From Bacillota bacterium (GTDB lineage: Bacteria; Bacillota; JADQBR01): a stretch of DNA of 50,858 nucleotides. The position numbers and the translations under genes were made by a program. This document shows positions 42,455 through 50,122 of this stretch, in pieces. The notes under the pieces are model-generated. The model ran no database searches, was not told the origin of the DNA, and saw only the letters and a list, made by a program, of their open reading frames with translations. The DNA lies in contig JADQBR010000025.1 in assembly GCA_016278515.1 (NCBI GenBank), positions 1 to 50,858 on the forward strand, in the 5' to 3' direction. Position 1 is the first letter of the stretch. Each line of letters opens with the position of its first letter.

Positions 42455-43171
42455 CTACACTCCCCCAGAAAATAGTCTCTGAATATTCATGGCTGGCAAA
42501 CCCGTAGTCTCTTCATCATTAAACCCACGCAAGGACAAATGAACCTTGCCATAGTTAGTAGCTAATACAATAGCTTGAGCCTGTTTCGGCGTCACCTCTA
42601 AGGTAGCCGTCGCCATGTCAACCCCCTTATCTGTTCTATCCAACAACTGATTAACTGCTAGCAGCTTAATATTTTGGGCGACAATTACAGTCTCGGGGTA
42701 TGCCTCTACAGCTCCTGATGTATTAGGCGGTGTAATAATAGCCATTACATCCACAGCATCACCCGGCTTAGCTAGCCCCGCAATACCCTGAACATTATCG
42801 ACTCCAATGGTTACAGCTCTTTTGTTCGCATTTACTTTAAAGCTTAATCCTGCAATCGATTGAGAGGTTTTCATTAACTTTGGCTTAACTATTTGTTCCC
42901 CTGGGTAAATGGTAGTATTGGTTACCGCATCTTCCAAATAAGCTTTATCAATTACTGCTCCTGGTAGAATGTCTTTTTTATTTATATCTTGTAAGGCAAT
43001 ATTTTCTTCAGGTATTCTTTGCCGAATTCCAATTTGTTTAACTGCCACCAGTACTTGGGTTGTTTCCAAACCATCTTCAGCTTTTGCTTCCAGGTTATCT
43101 AGGAAGAAGTATGTACTAGCTCCAGCTGCGATTGCAAATATTAGAGAAATTAATATTAGTTTTTTCCTCAT
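42455..43171 (-). CDS. cpaB: CpaB/RcpC family Flp pilus assembly protein
   Basis: About 238 residues with an N-terminal signal anchor (about 3-24) and SAF domain ('TTQVLVAVKQIGIRQRIPEENI', split at 37-59). 'GYPGEQIV'-like and 'LAKPGDAVDVMAIIT' motifs and the family's 'AQNIKLLAVNQ' follow. CpaB stabilises the Flp export apparatus in the periplasm of diderms; in this monoderm setting it should sit outside the membrane. I chose the ATG at 43171 because GGGAGG lies nine bases upstream; the frame extends six codons across the tadG stop. Confidence 0.88.
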   Translation of the reverse strand: MRKKLILISLIFAIAAGASTYFFLDNLEAKAEDGLETTQVLVAVKQIGIRQRIPEENIALQDINKKDILPGAVIDKAYLEDAVTNTTIYPGEQIVKPKLMKTSQSIAGLSFKVNANKRAVTIGVDNVQGIAGLAKPGDAVDVMAIITPPNTSGAVEAYPETVIVAQNIKLLAVNQLLDRTDKGVDMATATLEVTPKQAQAIVLATNYGKVHLSLRGFNDEETTGLPAMNIQRLFSGGV

Positions 43172-43172
43172 T

Positions 43173-44129
43173 TTATTGTCCCTCCCCATTTACTAAGCGC
43201 AAAGTGTGCAATCCAAAATCCGGTGCAGCATCAGACGGTATGCCCGCTGTTACTGTTTTAACGAAATAGCCGGTTATTTCACTGTTAATACCGCCCCCAC
43301 TTGTTTCCGTCACCATGAATGATGCAAAACCAACAATTTCTATTTGCTTCACTTGACTAGACACGTATCCTAAATCCTTATAGACTGGAATAAGCAAAAT
43401 CCTAGGGCAACCCGGTTCAAAATTCTCCGGCGTACATGGGGGGCTGCTATTGCACTGGCTTAGTACATAGTCAACGCCTCTTTTAGTCGGACCTGCCATA
43501 TTCCCGGTTTCTGTTTCCACAATGTCGCCAATCGTTAAAAGCTCCGAATATCCATATTTTAGATTATCTTCATAAGTTGATGATCCTGATTGACCTAATG
43601 ATAATGCTCCAAAATTTCCCGGTCCTAAATAGTTGCTGAATGAAAAGCCGTTGGGGGACTGTCTGAGGACATAAGGTATATCAAATGAAAAATTATGCTG
43701 TTCAACTGCCAGGGGTGCTGCCCGCTTAACAGCTGATATATTAGAAACCCGCGCAGAAGATTTAGCAGCAACATTTCCCTTGATAAACCCGATAATTGGT
43801 GCAAAGAAATAGTTTACTTTTTGAAGGCCTTTAGCATCAAGACCCTGCCCAAAAGCATTTTTCGTTATTTGATATGAAGAGACAGTATCAATATTTTTCA
43901 TTAAATAATTTTCTGCTACCGTAAGTGCTTTGGTCGGATGCTCAACCAATTCTCTGGTACCGGCTAGCACTGCCGCATCCAGACCATGCTGTAGTTTCTC
44001 CTGCCCAAGCATAGAAAGGCCCAGATCTACCACTACTGCGGATAAAGCTAATAACAGCGTTAAGCTGATAGCGACAAGTACTAAGGCATTACCTTGCTCA
44101 TCTGTAAAATATTTGAATAACCCACCCAT
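43173..44129 (-). CDS. TadG-like pilus assembly protein
   Basis: About 318 residues. The N-terminus 'FTDEQGNALVLVAISLTLLLALSAVVVDLG' (split at 9-38) is a prepilin-like segment of the TadG/Tad_N type. It is followed by 'QHGLDAAVLAGTRELVEHPTKA', the usual motif after that helix. The rest is an extracytoplasmic domain without an obvious vWA fold. It may be a minor structural or adhesive component of the pilus. The ATG at 44129 follows GGGGGTG with seven bases spacing. A frame extension of seven codons overlaps the tadE end. Confidence 0.85.
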   Translation of the reverse strand: MGGLFKYFTDEQGNALVLVAISLTLLLALSAVVVDLGLSMLGQEKLQHGLDAAVLAGTRELVEHPTKALTVAENYLMKNIDTVSSYQITKNAFGQGLDAKGLQKVNYFFAPIIGFIKGNVAAKSSARVSNISAVKRAAPLAVEQHNFSFDIPYVLRQSPNGFSFSNYLGPGNFGALSLGQSGSSTYEDNLKYGYSELLTIGDIVETETGNMAGPTKRGVDYVLSQCNSSPPCTPENFEPGCPRILLIPVYKDLGYVSSQVKQIEIVGFASFMVTETSGGGINSEITGYFVKTVTAGIPSDAAPDFGLHTLRLVNGEGQ

Positions 44130-44146
44130 AATCCTCACCCCCTTAA

Positions 44147-44542
44147 TCATTCCACCCGCATAGTAACTTCTGATTTAACAATAAACGGATTAGATAGCAA
44201 CTTACCTATCAACGGAGTATACATGGTAACCGGAAAGCGAACCTCCACAGTGACACTTTGACCCGCTTGACGGTTTACTTCGCTTGGCTCGATAAAAATT
44301 TCCGTTTGACCATTATCAATCGCCAATAGTGCTTGGTTTACCTTAGAAACTATTTCACTATCTTGGGCGTTAAGCGCACCCGCTCGCGCTCCCGCTCTGG
44401 CAGCATGGTTTACTACTAAAGACGCATTAATTATTCTCCCTACCTCCAACGTCCCAAGTATTAACACCAAAACTACCGGAAGCACCAATGCCATTTCAAC
44501 CATAGCTTGTCCTTTAGAATTACGTAAGTTCCGCAACCACAC
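44147..44542 (-). CDS. tadE: TadE-like pseudopilin
   Basis: The 131-residue protein begins with a class III prepilin-like segment ('NSKGQAMVEMALVLPVVLVL', including the conserved Glu after the Gly). It continues with 'GRIINASLVVNHAARAGARAG', typical of TadE/TadF proteins. It is processed by the TadV peptidase and is a minor pilus component. The start is a GTG ten bases after GGAGG. Its first 23 bases overlap the end of tadV. Confidence 0.9.
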   Translation of the reverse strand: MWLRNLRNSKGQAMVEMALVLPVVLVLILGTLEVGRIINASLVVNHAARAGARAGALNAQDSEIVSKVNQALLAIDNGQTEIFIEPSEVNRQAGQSVTVEVRFPVTMYTPLIGKLLSNPFIVKSEVTMRVE

Positions 44543-45059
44543 TTAGCACTCGCCTCCCATATAACAGGATAAAGACACTGACGCCAATAAATGCACCATA
44601 AGGTATCGTCTCTGTGACCCGGCTCTGTTCCAGCTCCGGCAGCGTATTAATCTTAAACCTACTTAACACAAGCATCCCAAGCCCAACAATGGATGTTTTG
44701 GCTGTCACAAAAAAGCGTTTGCGGTATAGCAGCACTCCAGTGGCATAGAGTCCCCCTAAAATCGCTGTAGCCAAAAATGTCTGCCAAACAAAGCCCGGGC
44801 CCATGAATGCCCCCACCGTTCCTAAGAGCTTGGCATCGCCGGCGCCCATACCTCCCAGCGCATAGGGAATAGCAAACAGTACAACACCAATCAACCATCC
44901 CAATAGCGCGGTGCGAAAGCCAGCTAGTCCGAAGTCATATGTATTAAGTCCCATCCCCAACAGCGCTCCGCCCAAGGAAGCCAAGTTGGAGATCCTGCGC
45001 TTAAATATATCGGTATAAAAAGAAATTATTAAGATAAGTCCGAAAAAAAACATCAGCAT
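44520..45059 (-). CDS. tadV: TadV/CpaA prepilin peptidase (A24)
   Basis: About 179 residues with five to six membrane segments. The two catalytic aspartates are in 'ISFYTDIFKRRISN' near the N-terminus and in 'GMGAGDAKLLGTVGAFMGP' (GxGD type). It cleaves the leader peptides of Flp, TadE and TadG-like precursors at the cytoplasmic face of the membrane. I chose the ATG at 45059, eight bases after a GGGGG site; an upstream GTG overlaps that site. A 22-base hairpin separates it from the second flp gene. Confidence 0.92.
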   Translation of the reverse strand: MLMFFFGLILIISFYTDIFKRRISNLASLGGALLGMGLNTYDFGLAGFRTALLGWLIGVVLFAIPYALGGMGAGDAKLLGTVGAFMGPGFVWQTFLATAILGGLYATGVLLYRKRFFVTAKTSIVGLGMLVLSRFKINTLPELEQSRVTETIPYGAFIGVSVFILLYGRRVLSVVAELT

Positions 45060-45089
45060 ACCTAATACCCCCTTCACTGGGATAGAGAA

Positions 45090-45111
45090 GCCCTACTTGC
45101 TAAAGTAGGGC
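45090..45111 (-). repeat. hairpin between flp2 and tadV
   Basis: A perfect nine-base stem (GCCCTACTT / AAGTAGGGC) with a four-base loop lies 22 bases after the second pilin stop. No T run follows on the minus strand (TTCTCTATCC), so it is more likely a 3' stabiliser or partial attenuator than a full terminator. It would let pilin mRNA exceed mRNA for the machinery. Confidence 0.6.
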
Positions 45112-45132
45112 CCATAAATAGCTTCACACCTA

Positions 45133-45318
45133 TTAAGTAGTACCGTTTATCCCATTATTCAGGTCAGTCTCTACACCTTCAAAAATATTTAACAAAGTAT
45201 CTTTGAGGGCCACCAAAGAACCAATCAATAATACCGCCACCAGTGCTATAATCAAACCATATTCCGTCATTCCCTGTCCCCGTTCATCCTTAACAAAATT
45301 CGCTACCCATGTAAACAT
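45133..45318 (-). CDS. Flp-type pilin (second copy)
   Basis: A 61-residue prepilin. Leader 'MFTWVANFVKDERG', cleavage after the Gly, then 'QGMTEYGLIIALVAVLLIGS', the Flp motif with Glu-Tyr at +5/+6 and a hydrophobic helix. The C-terminal tail differs from copy 1 ('GVETDLNNGINGTT'). The product is a structural subunit of the Tad pilus. GGAGGTG precedes the ATG. It lies 18 bases after the first copy. Confidence 0.93.
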   Translation of the reverse strand: MFTWVANFVKDERGQGMTEYGLIIALVAVLLIGSLVALKDTLLNIFEGVETDLNNGINGTT

Positions 45319-45336
45319 TTTTTAACACCTCCAAGT

Positions 45337-45510
45337 TTATTGTTGTGCAGTTAACCCAGCAGTTACACTGTCGAAAATGCTCGCTATGGTTCCCTTTAGC
45401 GCTACCAACGACCCAATCAACAGCACTGCTACCAATGCAATAATCAAACCATATTCTGTCATTCCCTGTCCCCGTTCGTCTCTCATAAATTCCGCCAACC
45501 AGGTAAACAT
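45337..45510 (-). CDS. Flp-type pilin (first copy)
   Basis: A 57-residue prepilin with the same leader type and the identical 'DERGQGMTEYGLIIALVAVL' core as its neighbour. It diverges after 'LVALK' ('GTIASIFDSVTAGLTAQQ'). I chose the ATG at 45510, eight bases after GGAGG; an ATG three codons upstream overlaps the site. It is the first gene of the Tad operon, 177 bases downstream of the DegU-like gene. Confidence 0.93.
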   Translation of the reverse strand: MFTWLAEFMRDERGQGMTEYGLIIALVAVLLIGSLVALKGTIASIFDSVTAGLTAQQ

Positions 45511-45623
45511 TCTTAACACCTCCAGTTTCTATTTCCCTGATGTTCTAACTAAATTTTACCAATAGCCTGGATATTTTGATATCCATCGCTAGTCTCAATT
45601 TAAGTGGGACTGTGGTCCTAAAA

Positions 45624-45655
45624 AACAACAAAAAGCGACCCCATTGGATCGCTTT
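45624..45655 (-). terminator. terminator of the DegS/DegU-like operon
   Basis: AAAGCGATCC pairs with GGGGTCGCTTT around a short loop (45632-45655), and on the minus strand TTTTTGTTG follows. It ends the regulator operon before the pilin genes, so the Tad operon needs its own promoter in 45511-45623. I see no consensus promoter there, but there is a small palindrome, GGATATCAAAATATCC, at 45568-45583. Confidence 0.8.
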
Positions 45656-45687
45656 AAAGAACTAATTTGTTTGAAATTCGTCATCAT

Positions 45688-46332
45688 TCATACTTTTACC
45701 AGATTATTTTTCACCGCAAAAATGGCAGCTTGCGTTCGGTCATGCAAATCCAGCTTTCTCAAGATATTTGTAATATGGTTCTTGACTGTCTTTTCACTAA
45801 TGTATAGTTGTTCTCCGATTGCCTTATTGGATAGGCCCTTTACGATAGACTGAAGGACTTCTTTTTCTCTACTGGTTAGTTTAGGAATATCAGTTTCATT
45901 TCTGTGTAGGCGTTTAAATTCATCCAGCAGCTTAGCAGTAATATCGGGATGAATTATAGACTTGCCTGCTGCTACCTGTTTAACAGCATCAATTAAGGTT
46001 TCAGCCTCCACATCCTTAAGAACGTATCCTGAGACGCCTATATTAACCAATTCAAAAACATATTCTTCATCATCATGTATGGTAAGTGCGATGACCCCAA
46101 TTTCCGGATACTCTTGCTTAATTATTCGCGTTGCTTCCAACCCGTTCATAACCGGCATATTGATATCCATCAATACCACATCGGGTTGATGTTGACGCAC
46201 ACTTGCCACAGCTGCTGCTCCATCAGCAGCCTCCGTAACAATTTCCAGCTCCGGGTCCAAGCCTAGTATTTTACCCAATCCTTGTCGGATTAAGGCATGA
46301 TCGTCCACAAGCATAATCTTAATCGTATTCAT
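45688..46332 (-). CDS. NarL/FixJ-type response regulator, DegU-like
   Basis: A 214-residue regulator. The receiver has 'MLVDDHALIRQGL', phosphorylation Asp in 'PDVVLMDINMPVMNG' and Lys in 'GYVLKDVEAE'. The C-terminal LuxR-type helix-turn-helix is 'LTSREKEVLQSIVKGLSNKAIGEQL' (split at 149-174), then 'SEKTVKNHITNILRKLDL'. I chose the ATG at 46332 with GAGGAG ten bases upstream; the open frame runs 20 codons further without a ribosome site. It is 68 bases after its kinase partner. Placement just upstream of the pilins suggests, but does not prove, control of the Tad operon. Confidence 0.93.
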   Translation of the reverse strand: MNTIKIMLVDDHALIRQGLGKILGLDPELEIVTEAADGAAAVASVRQHQPDVVLMDINMPVMNGLEATRIIKQEYPEIGVIALTIHDDEEYVFELVNIGVSGYVLKDVEAETLIDAVKQVAAGKSIIHPDITAKLLDEFKRLHRNETDIPKLTSREKEVLQSIVKGLSNKAIGEQLYISEKTVKNHITNILRKLDLHDRTQAAIFAVKNNLVKV

Positions 46333-46400
46333 GTCTCTTTTGCTCCTCTTTACAGATTTTTCGACAAGAAAAACAAATTTCTGGGGGTACATTAATATTT

Positions 46401-47534
46401 TTAAGAATTTTCTTCCAGAGGAATGCTGAATTTTACTTCAGTACCCTGTTCAGGTGCACTGTTAATGGCAAATTTTCCTTTCAGCAATTCTACCCGTTCT
46501 CGCATACCTAACAATCCAAATTTATCCTGGCCCATCTTTTCTTTAACATTAAAACCAACTCCGTCGTCTTTAATGCTGCAATTTACCACCTTAGGAGTCA
46601 TCTCCAACCTAACCAAAACTCTATAGGCCTTAGCATGTTTGTTAACGTTATTGACAGCTTCTTGAATAACTCGGAATATTGCTACCTCCATGCCCGATGA
46701 AATACGCTTTTCTTGACCAAAGGCTACCAACTCAATAATTATTCCGTTCCGCTCCTGGTACTCACTGAAGTAGCGTTTCAAAGTAGGTATAATCCCTAAA
46801 TCATCCAGAGCCATGGGCCGCAAATCGAATATAATTTTACGTACATCTTGCAGACTGTTTTTTACAACAGTCTTTAACTCTCTTAATTCTTTGGGAACCT
46901 GAGCCGGATTTTTATCCAGCAGTTTTTCACAAATTTCCGCCCTTAAAATTACATTTGCCATTGACTGAGCCGGACCGTCGTGAATGTCCCTAGCCACCCT
47001 TCTTCTTTCTTCCTCCTGAGCTCTAATCACCTGCACGCCAAAGTTCTGACGTTGCTGAATTTCTTCCAACTTACTAGAAATTCCTTGAAGATTTCCGCCA
47101 AGCAGATTTAGCGCAGCACCAACCTGTCCAACCATATTTTCGGCCTTTTTCACTGTTTCATCCAGCTTCCTTAAGCTAATTTCCAACTGGTTGCGCCGAA
47201 GTCTTAATTGGCTTTCGCGCTCTCGCAGCAGACCCAGTTTAACCTGAAGTTCCCTGGCATGATCGTATGCCTCTTTAATATCCTTTTCAGTGTATCGGTT
47301 AAAGTTCCTGCTCACATCCATTAAGCGAAAGCGAGCAGTCTTTTCCGAACGTTCCAGTTCATCTACTTCTCTAATTGTTTCCACCGTTTTGTTTTGAATG
47401 TCATCCAGTTCTAACGCTACCCGTTGTTTCTCCACACGTGCATTTTCCGCAATATCATAAATCTGTTCCTTGCTTTTTGCAACTACAGTAATGGTATCCT
47501 TTATAATTTGGTCCAATGCTTTAATATCGAACAT
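46401..47534 (-). CDS. DegS-like cytoplasmic sensor histidine kinase
   Basis: About 377 residues without membrane segments. A long N-terminal coiled coil (about 10-175, DegS sensory type) is followed by HisKA_3 with the phospho-acceptor in 'RRVARDIHDGPAQSMANV'. The HATPase domain has 'IFRVIQEAVNNVNKHAKA', 'DDGVGFN' and 'FGLLGMRERVELLKG'. I chose the ATG at 47534, ten bases after GGGAG; a GTG three codons upstream overlaps the site. It is the partner of the DegU-like regulator downstream. Confidence 0.93.
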   Translation of the reverse strand: MFDIKALDQIIKDTITVVAKSKEQIYDIAENARVEKQRVALELDDIQNKTVETIREVDELERSEKTARFRLMDVSRNFNRYTEKDIKEAYDHARELQVKLGLLRERESQLRLRRNQLEISLRKLDETVKKAENMVGQVGAALNLLGGNLQGISSKLEEIQQRQNFGVQVIRAQEEERRRVARDIHDGPAQSMANVILRAEICEKLLDKNPAQVPKELRELKTVVKNSLQDVRKIIFDLRPMALDDLGIIPTLKRYFSEYQERNGIIIELVAFGQEKRISSGMEVAIFRVIQEAVNNVNKHAKAYRVLVRLEMTPKVVNCSIKDDGVGFNVKEKMGQDKFGLLGMRERVELLKGKFAINSAPEQGTEVKFSIPLEENS

Positions 47535-47839
47535 AACGGTCACACTCCCATGTTGTCTTCATTTAGATGTCAAAAAACACTACTTAGTTTTGTTATGAAA
47601 GTATTTAGCGATACGCTTTGAAAATACCTTTTTCCCTTGAAAATAAGTTTTTAAAGGTACCGTTGAGACAGCTATCGGAACAATTGAAGATGGCACAGGC
47701 GAAGATGTCCCAAATGCCGATTTACGTGAATAAAAACTGTTATGCCGCGACTCCGGTCGCGGCATTTTTAATGAACCAAAATACTGTCAAATGAATATCA
47801 TTTATTATAGATTGATTTCATTTGCGAGGTGATACTAAT
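47535..47839 (+). other. 305-base intergenic stretch with an orphan terminator
   Basis: The region holds the divergent starts of the kinase gene (minus) and the LysM gene (plus). On the plus strand, 47595-47732 shows scattered coding-like pieces: MKVFSDTL from an ATG at 47595, then in another frame about 28 residues ending 'TIEDGTGEDVPNADLRE' before a TAA. They are not joined in one frame, so this may be a decayed small gene. A terminator follows it. Confidence 0.35.
47741..47772 (+). terminator. intrinsic terminator upstream of the LysM gene
   Basis: TGCCGCGAC and GTCGCGGCA form a nine-base stem with a TCCG loop, followed by TTTTT on the plus strand. No intact plus-strand gene ends before it, which is unexplained. 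It could also work in the other direction. Confidence 0.7.
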
Positions 47840-48169
47840 ATGCGCTACTTACTTCAGCCAGGCGAAAGCCTGGAAACTGTCGCGGCCCGTTTTGGAGTAC
47901 GTCTAAGTGAATTACGCGCCGCTAATCCCGTGCTGCCTGACGGCAGGGCTTATCCCGGCATGATTATTAAAGTTCCTGGTTATAACCAACCTAGTTTGCC
48001 AGCTGAAGGTTATATCACCTATGTGATTCAACCAGGCGATACATTAAGCAGTATAGCTCGGCGGTTTAACCTTGATTTAAGCCGAATTATTGCTCAAAAC
48101 CCACAAATCACAAATCCCGATGTAATCTGGTCAGGTCAAATAATATACCTAATATATTTAGGCTACTAA
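47840..48169 (+). CDS. two-LysM-domain protein
   Basis: The 109-residue protein consists of two LysM domains: residues 1-45 ('YLLQPGESLETVAARFGVRLSELRAANP', split at 3-30, then 'PGMIIKVPG') and 58-107 ('YVIQPGDTLSSIARRFNLDLSRIIAQNP', then 'IWSGQIIYL'). LysM binds N-acetylglucosamine-containing glycans such as peptidoglycan. No signal peptide is present, which is usual for spore-coat/cortex proteins made in the mother cell (SafA type), but not for secreted wall enzymes. I chose the ATG at 47840, eight bases after GAGGTG. The Gln-rich repeat gene follows 92 bases downstream. Confidence 0.88.
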   Translation: MRYLLQPGESLETVAARFGVRLSELRAANPVLPDGRAYPGMIIKVPGYNQPSLPAEGYITYVIQPGDTLSSIARRFNLDLSRIIAQNPQITNPDVIWSGQIIYLIYLGY

Positions 48170-48261
48170 TATTCCATAAATTCCATATCTTTACACGAAT
48201 ATTTACCAAGAATAAGCAAATCCTATAGAAGAACAAAAACAAAGGGAGGCGCTTTATTCTT

Positions 48262-49047
48262 ATGCAGCAATATCAAACTCAACCATTGGGCATCCAAAAT
48301 AGTCAATACACTGGACAATTCGCCCAAGAACCGCAAAGACAGCAGCAAAATAACATTAACGCACAGCAATTTAACCAAGCTAAAATGCAGTCTGAACAAC
48401 CACAGTACGGCCAACAAATGACAACCGGTCAGTATGGACAAACCTATGGACAACAAAATGAAATGCAGCAGCGTCAATTGCAGAACCAGCAAAACGCTCA
48501 ACAATTCAACCAAGCCAAACAACAATTTGGTCAGTATAATGCCAGCATCCAGCCTTTTGGGCAACAGATGAATGCTAATCAATTTGGCCAAAACTACGGG
48601 CAGCAAAATGAATTGCAGCAGCGTCAGCTGCAGAACCAACAGAACGCCCAGCAATTTAACCAAGCCCAGGCTCAGCAACAAAATAACCCGTATGCTGGCG
48701 GACAATCCTTTGGTCAGCAAAACATCGGGCAATTTGGCCAGAATTACGGGCAACAAAATGAATTGCAACAGCAACAGCGTCAGCTTCAGAACCAACAAAA
48801 TGCCCAACAGTTTAACCAGGCCCAACAACAGTATAATCAAAACACGACCGGCCAACCCTTTGGTCAGCAAATGACCACCGGGCAATTTGGCCAAAATTAT
48901 GGCCAGCAAAACGAAATGCAGCAGCGTCAATTACAGAATCAGCAAAATGCTCAGCAGTTCAACCAAGCCCAACAGGGACAGGGGCAGTATGGACAGCAGT
49001 TTAGCCAGTATGGACCCGTGTCGCCCTCACAAATTCGTACCTTTTAG
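48262..49047 (+). CDS. Gln/Asn-rich repeat protein, prion-like, gamma-SASP-like spacing
   Basis: The 261 residues are dominated by Gln, with Asn, Gly, Phe and Tyr. Four repeats of about 50 residues begin near 57, 107, 157 and 208, each with (F/Y)GQ(N/T)YGQQNE(M/L)QQ, then QLQNQQNAQQFNQA. A half repeat lies at 32-41. There is no signal peptide or membrane segment, and almost no charge. The aromatic-Gly-Gln plus Gln-Asn-Gln pattern recalls the repeats of gamma-type small acid-soluble spore proteins, whose Gln-rich units contain FGTEFA. The match is by spacing, not identity. GGGAGG lies 12 bases before the ATG. Role unknown; a spore storage or coat protein is my guess. Confidence 0.8.
   Translation: MQQYQTQPLGIQNSQYTGQFAQEPQRQQQNNINAQQFNQAKMQSEQPQYGQQMTTGQYGQTYGQQNEMQQRQLQNQQNAQQFNQAKQQFGQYNASIQPFGQQMNANQFGQNYGQQNELQQRQLQNQQNAQQFNQAQAQQQNNPYAGGQSFGQQNIGQFGQNYGQQNELQQQQRQLQNQQNAQQFNQAQQQYNQNTTGQPFGQQMTTGQFGQNYGQQNEMQQRQLQNQQNAQQFNQAQQGQGQYGQQFSQYGPVSPSQIRTF
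48419..48985 (+). repeat. four ~150-bp tandem repeats inside the Gln-rich gene
   Basis: The codon-level repeats have a period of about 150 bases (starts near 48430, 48580, 48730 and 48883). DNA identity is high in the block coding for QLQNQQNAQQFN and lower elsewhere, with synonymous CAA/CAG and AAC/AAT changes. That points to old duplications held by selection on the protein rather than a recent expansion. Confidence 0.8.
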
Positions 49048-49067
49048 TATCAAATAATCATATAAAA

Positions 49068-49105
49068 AACCCTCTAAAGGCAAAATTCTTTAGAGGGTTT
49101 TTTTA
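49068..49105 (+). terminator. terminator of the Gln-rich repeat gene
   Basis: A 12-base perfect stem (AACCCTCTAAAG / CTTTAGAGGGTT) with an eight-base loop is followed by TTTTTTT, 20 bases after the stop codon. Confidence 0.92.
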
Positions 49106-49226
49106 TTATGCAGGCATTTTATTCATAAACCTAAATTGCAGTCACGAGGCTAAGGAAGTTTCCCTAGACAAACACAAAAAGTCTTCCTATGCATACTTTA
49201 ATACAGACAGAAGGAGGGAGGAAAAA

Positions 49227-50009
49227 TTGGTTTCATATTTACTTAACTTCGATAACATAATTTTGCTAGGCCTCTTAGCCAGTCTAACGGCGGGATTAGC
49301 CACTGGTGTGGGCGCAATACCCATATTTTTCACTCGCAAAATATCAAAAAATCTGATGGATATCCTACTGGGCTTCGCTGCCGGGGTTATGTTAGCCGCT
49401 ACCTCTTTTAGTCTGATCATCCCTGCCCTAGAGGCAGCAGGCGGAGGGATTAAAGCTGCAGCTATCGTTCTTGGCGGCATCTTGATTGGGGGAATTTTTT
49501 TAGATAAGGTAGACACATTTTTTCCTGATACCAACTTATTGAAAGGACCTGGGAAAAATCATGACAACTTACGCAGGGCGTGGTTATTCGCAGCTGCAAT
49601 AACTATCCATAACTTTCCCGAAGGGTTAGCTGTTGGCGTCGGTTTTGGCAATGGTGACATTGCTAACGGTTTAAGTCTAGCAATAGCTATTGGATTACAG
49701 AACATTCCGGAAGGCCTTGCAGTAGCACTACCTCTGTTACGTGAAGGGCTAGACTCTTGGAAAGTGTATCTCATTGCCTTGGGCACAGGATTAGTGGAGC
49801 CCGTGGGCGGCCTAATAGGTGTAGGACTTGTACAGATTGCTGCCCCATTGTTACCTTGGGCTCTAGCATTTGCAGCAGGTGCAATGTTATTTGTTATTAG
49901 CCATGAAATTATTCCAGAAGCGCATAAGAATTCTGCATCCAAAGCATCTACCCACGCGTTGCTTATTGGTTTTGTAATTATGATGTTTTTAGATAATGTA
50001 TTAGGGTAG
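49227..50009 (+). CDS. ZIP family divalent metal transporter (ZupT-like)
   Basis: The 260-residue membrane protein has about eight spans. The ZIP signature motifs are both present: 'TIHNFPEGLAVGVGFG' (span IV) and 'GLQNIPEGLAVALPLL' (span V). They provide the histidine and glutamate metal ligands, although the second has Asn-Ile-Pro in place of the usual His start. The family imports zinc, iron or manganese. 'ISHEIIPEAHK' near the end is also conserved. The start is a TTG after AGGAGGGAGG. It is a stand-alone gene with no visible regulator. Confidence 0.9.
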   Translation: MVSYLLNFDNIILLGLLASLTAGLATGVGAIPIFFTRKISKNLMDILLGFAAGVMLAATSFSLIIPALEAAGGGIKAAAIVLGGILIGGIFLDKVDTFFPDTNLLKGPGKNHDNLRRAWLFAAAITIHNFPEGLAVGVGFGNGDIANGLSLAIAIGLQNIPEGLAVALPLLREGLDSWKVYLIALGTGLVEPVGGLIGVGLVQIAAPLLPWALAFAAGAMLFVISHEIIPEAHKNSASKASTHALLIGFVIMMFLDNVLG

Positions 50010-50122
50010 ATTTAATATGAGAAAAACTCAATCTTTCAGATAGGATAATAGTAATAGCTATATTCTAAGTAGATAAGCAACCGTCAATGCAATAATTTCA
50101 CGAGCATGAAACAGGAACAGCT

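Noticed and set aside
48223-48930. A 235-codon minus-strand frame rich in leucine, looking like a membrane protein
   Set aside because: It is the complement of the CAA/CAG repeats (TTG/CTG = Leu) in the Gln-rich gene, has no ribosome site and overlaps it completely.
48419-48985. Direct repeats considered as a CRISPR array or minisatellite
   Set aside because: The period is about 150 bases, the repeats are coding and in frame, and no unique spacers or cas genes exist.
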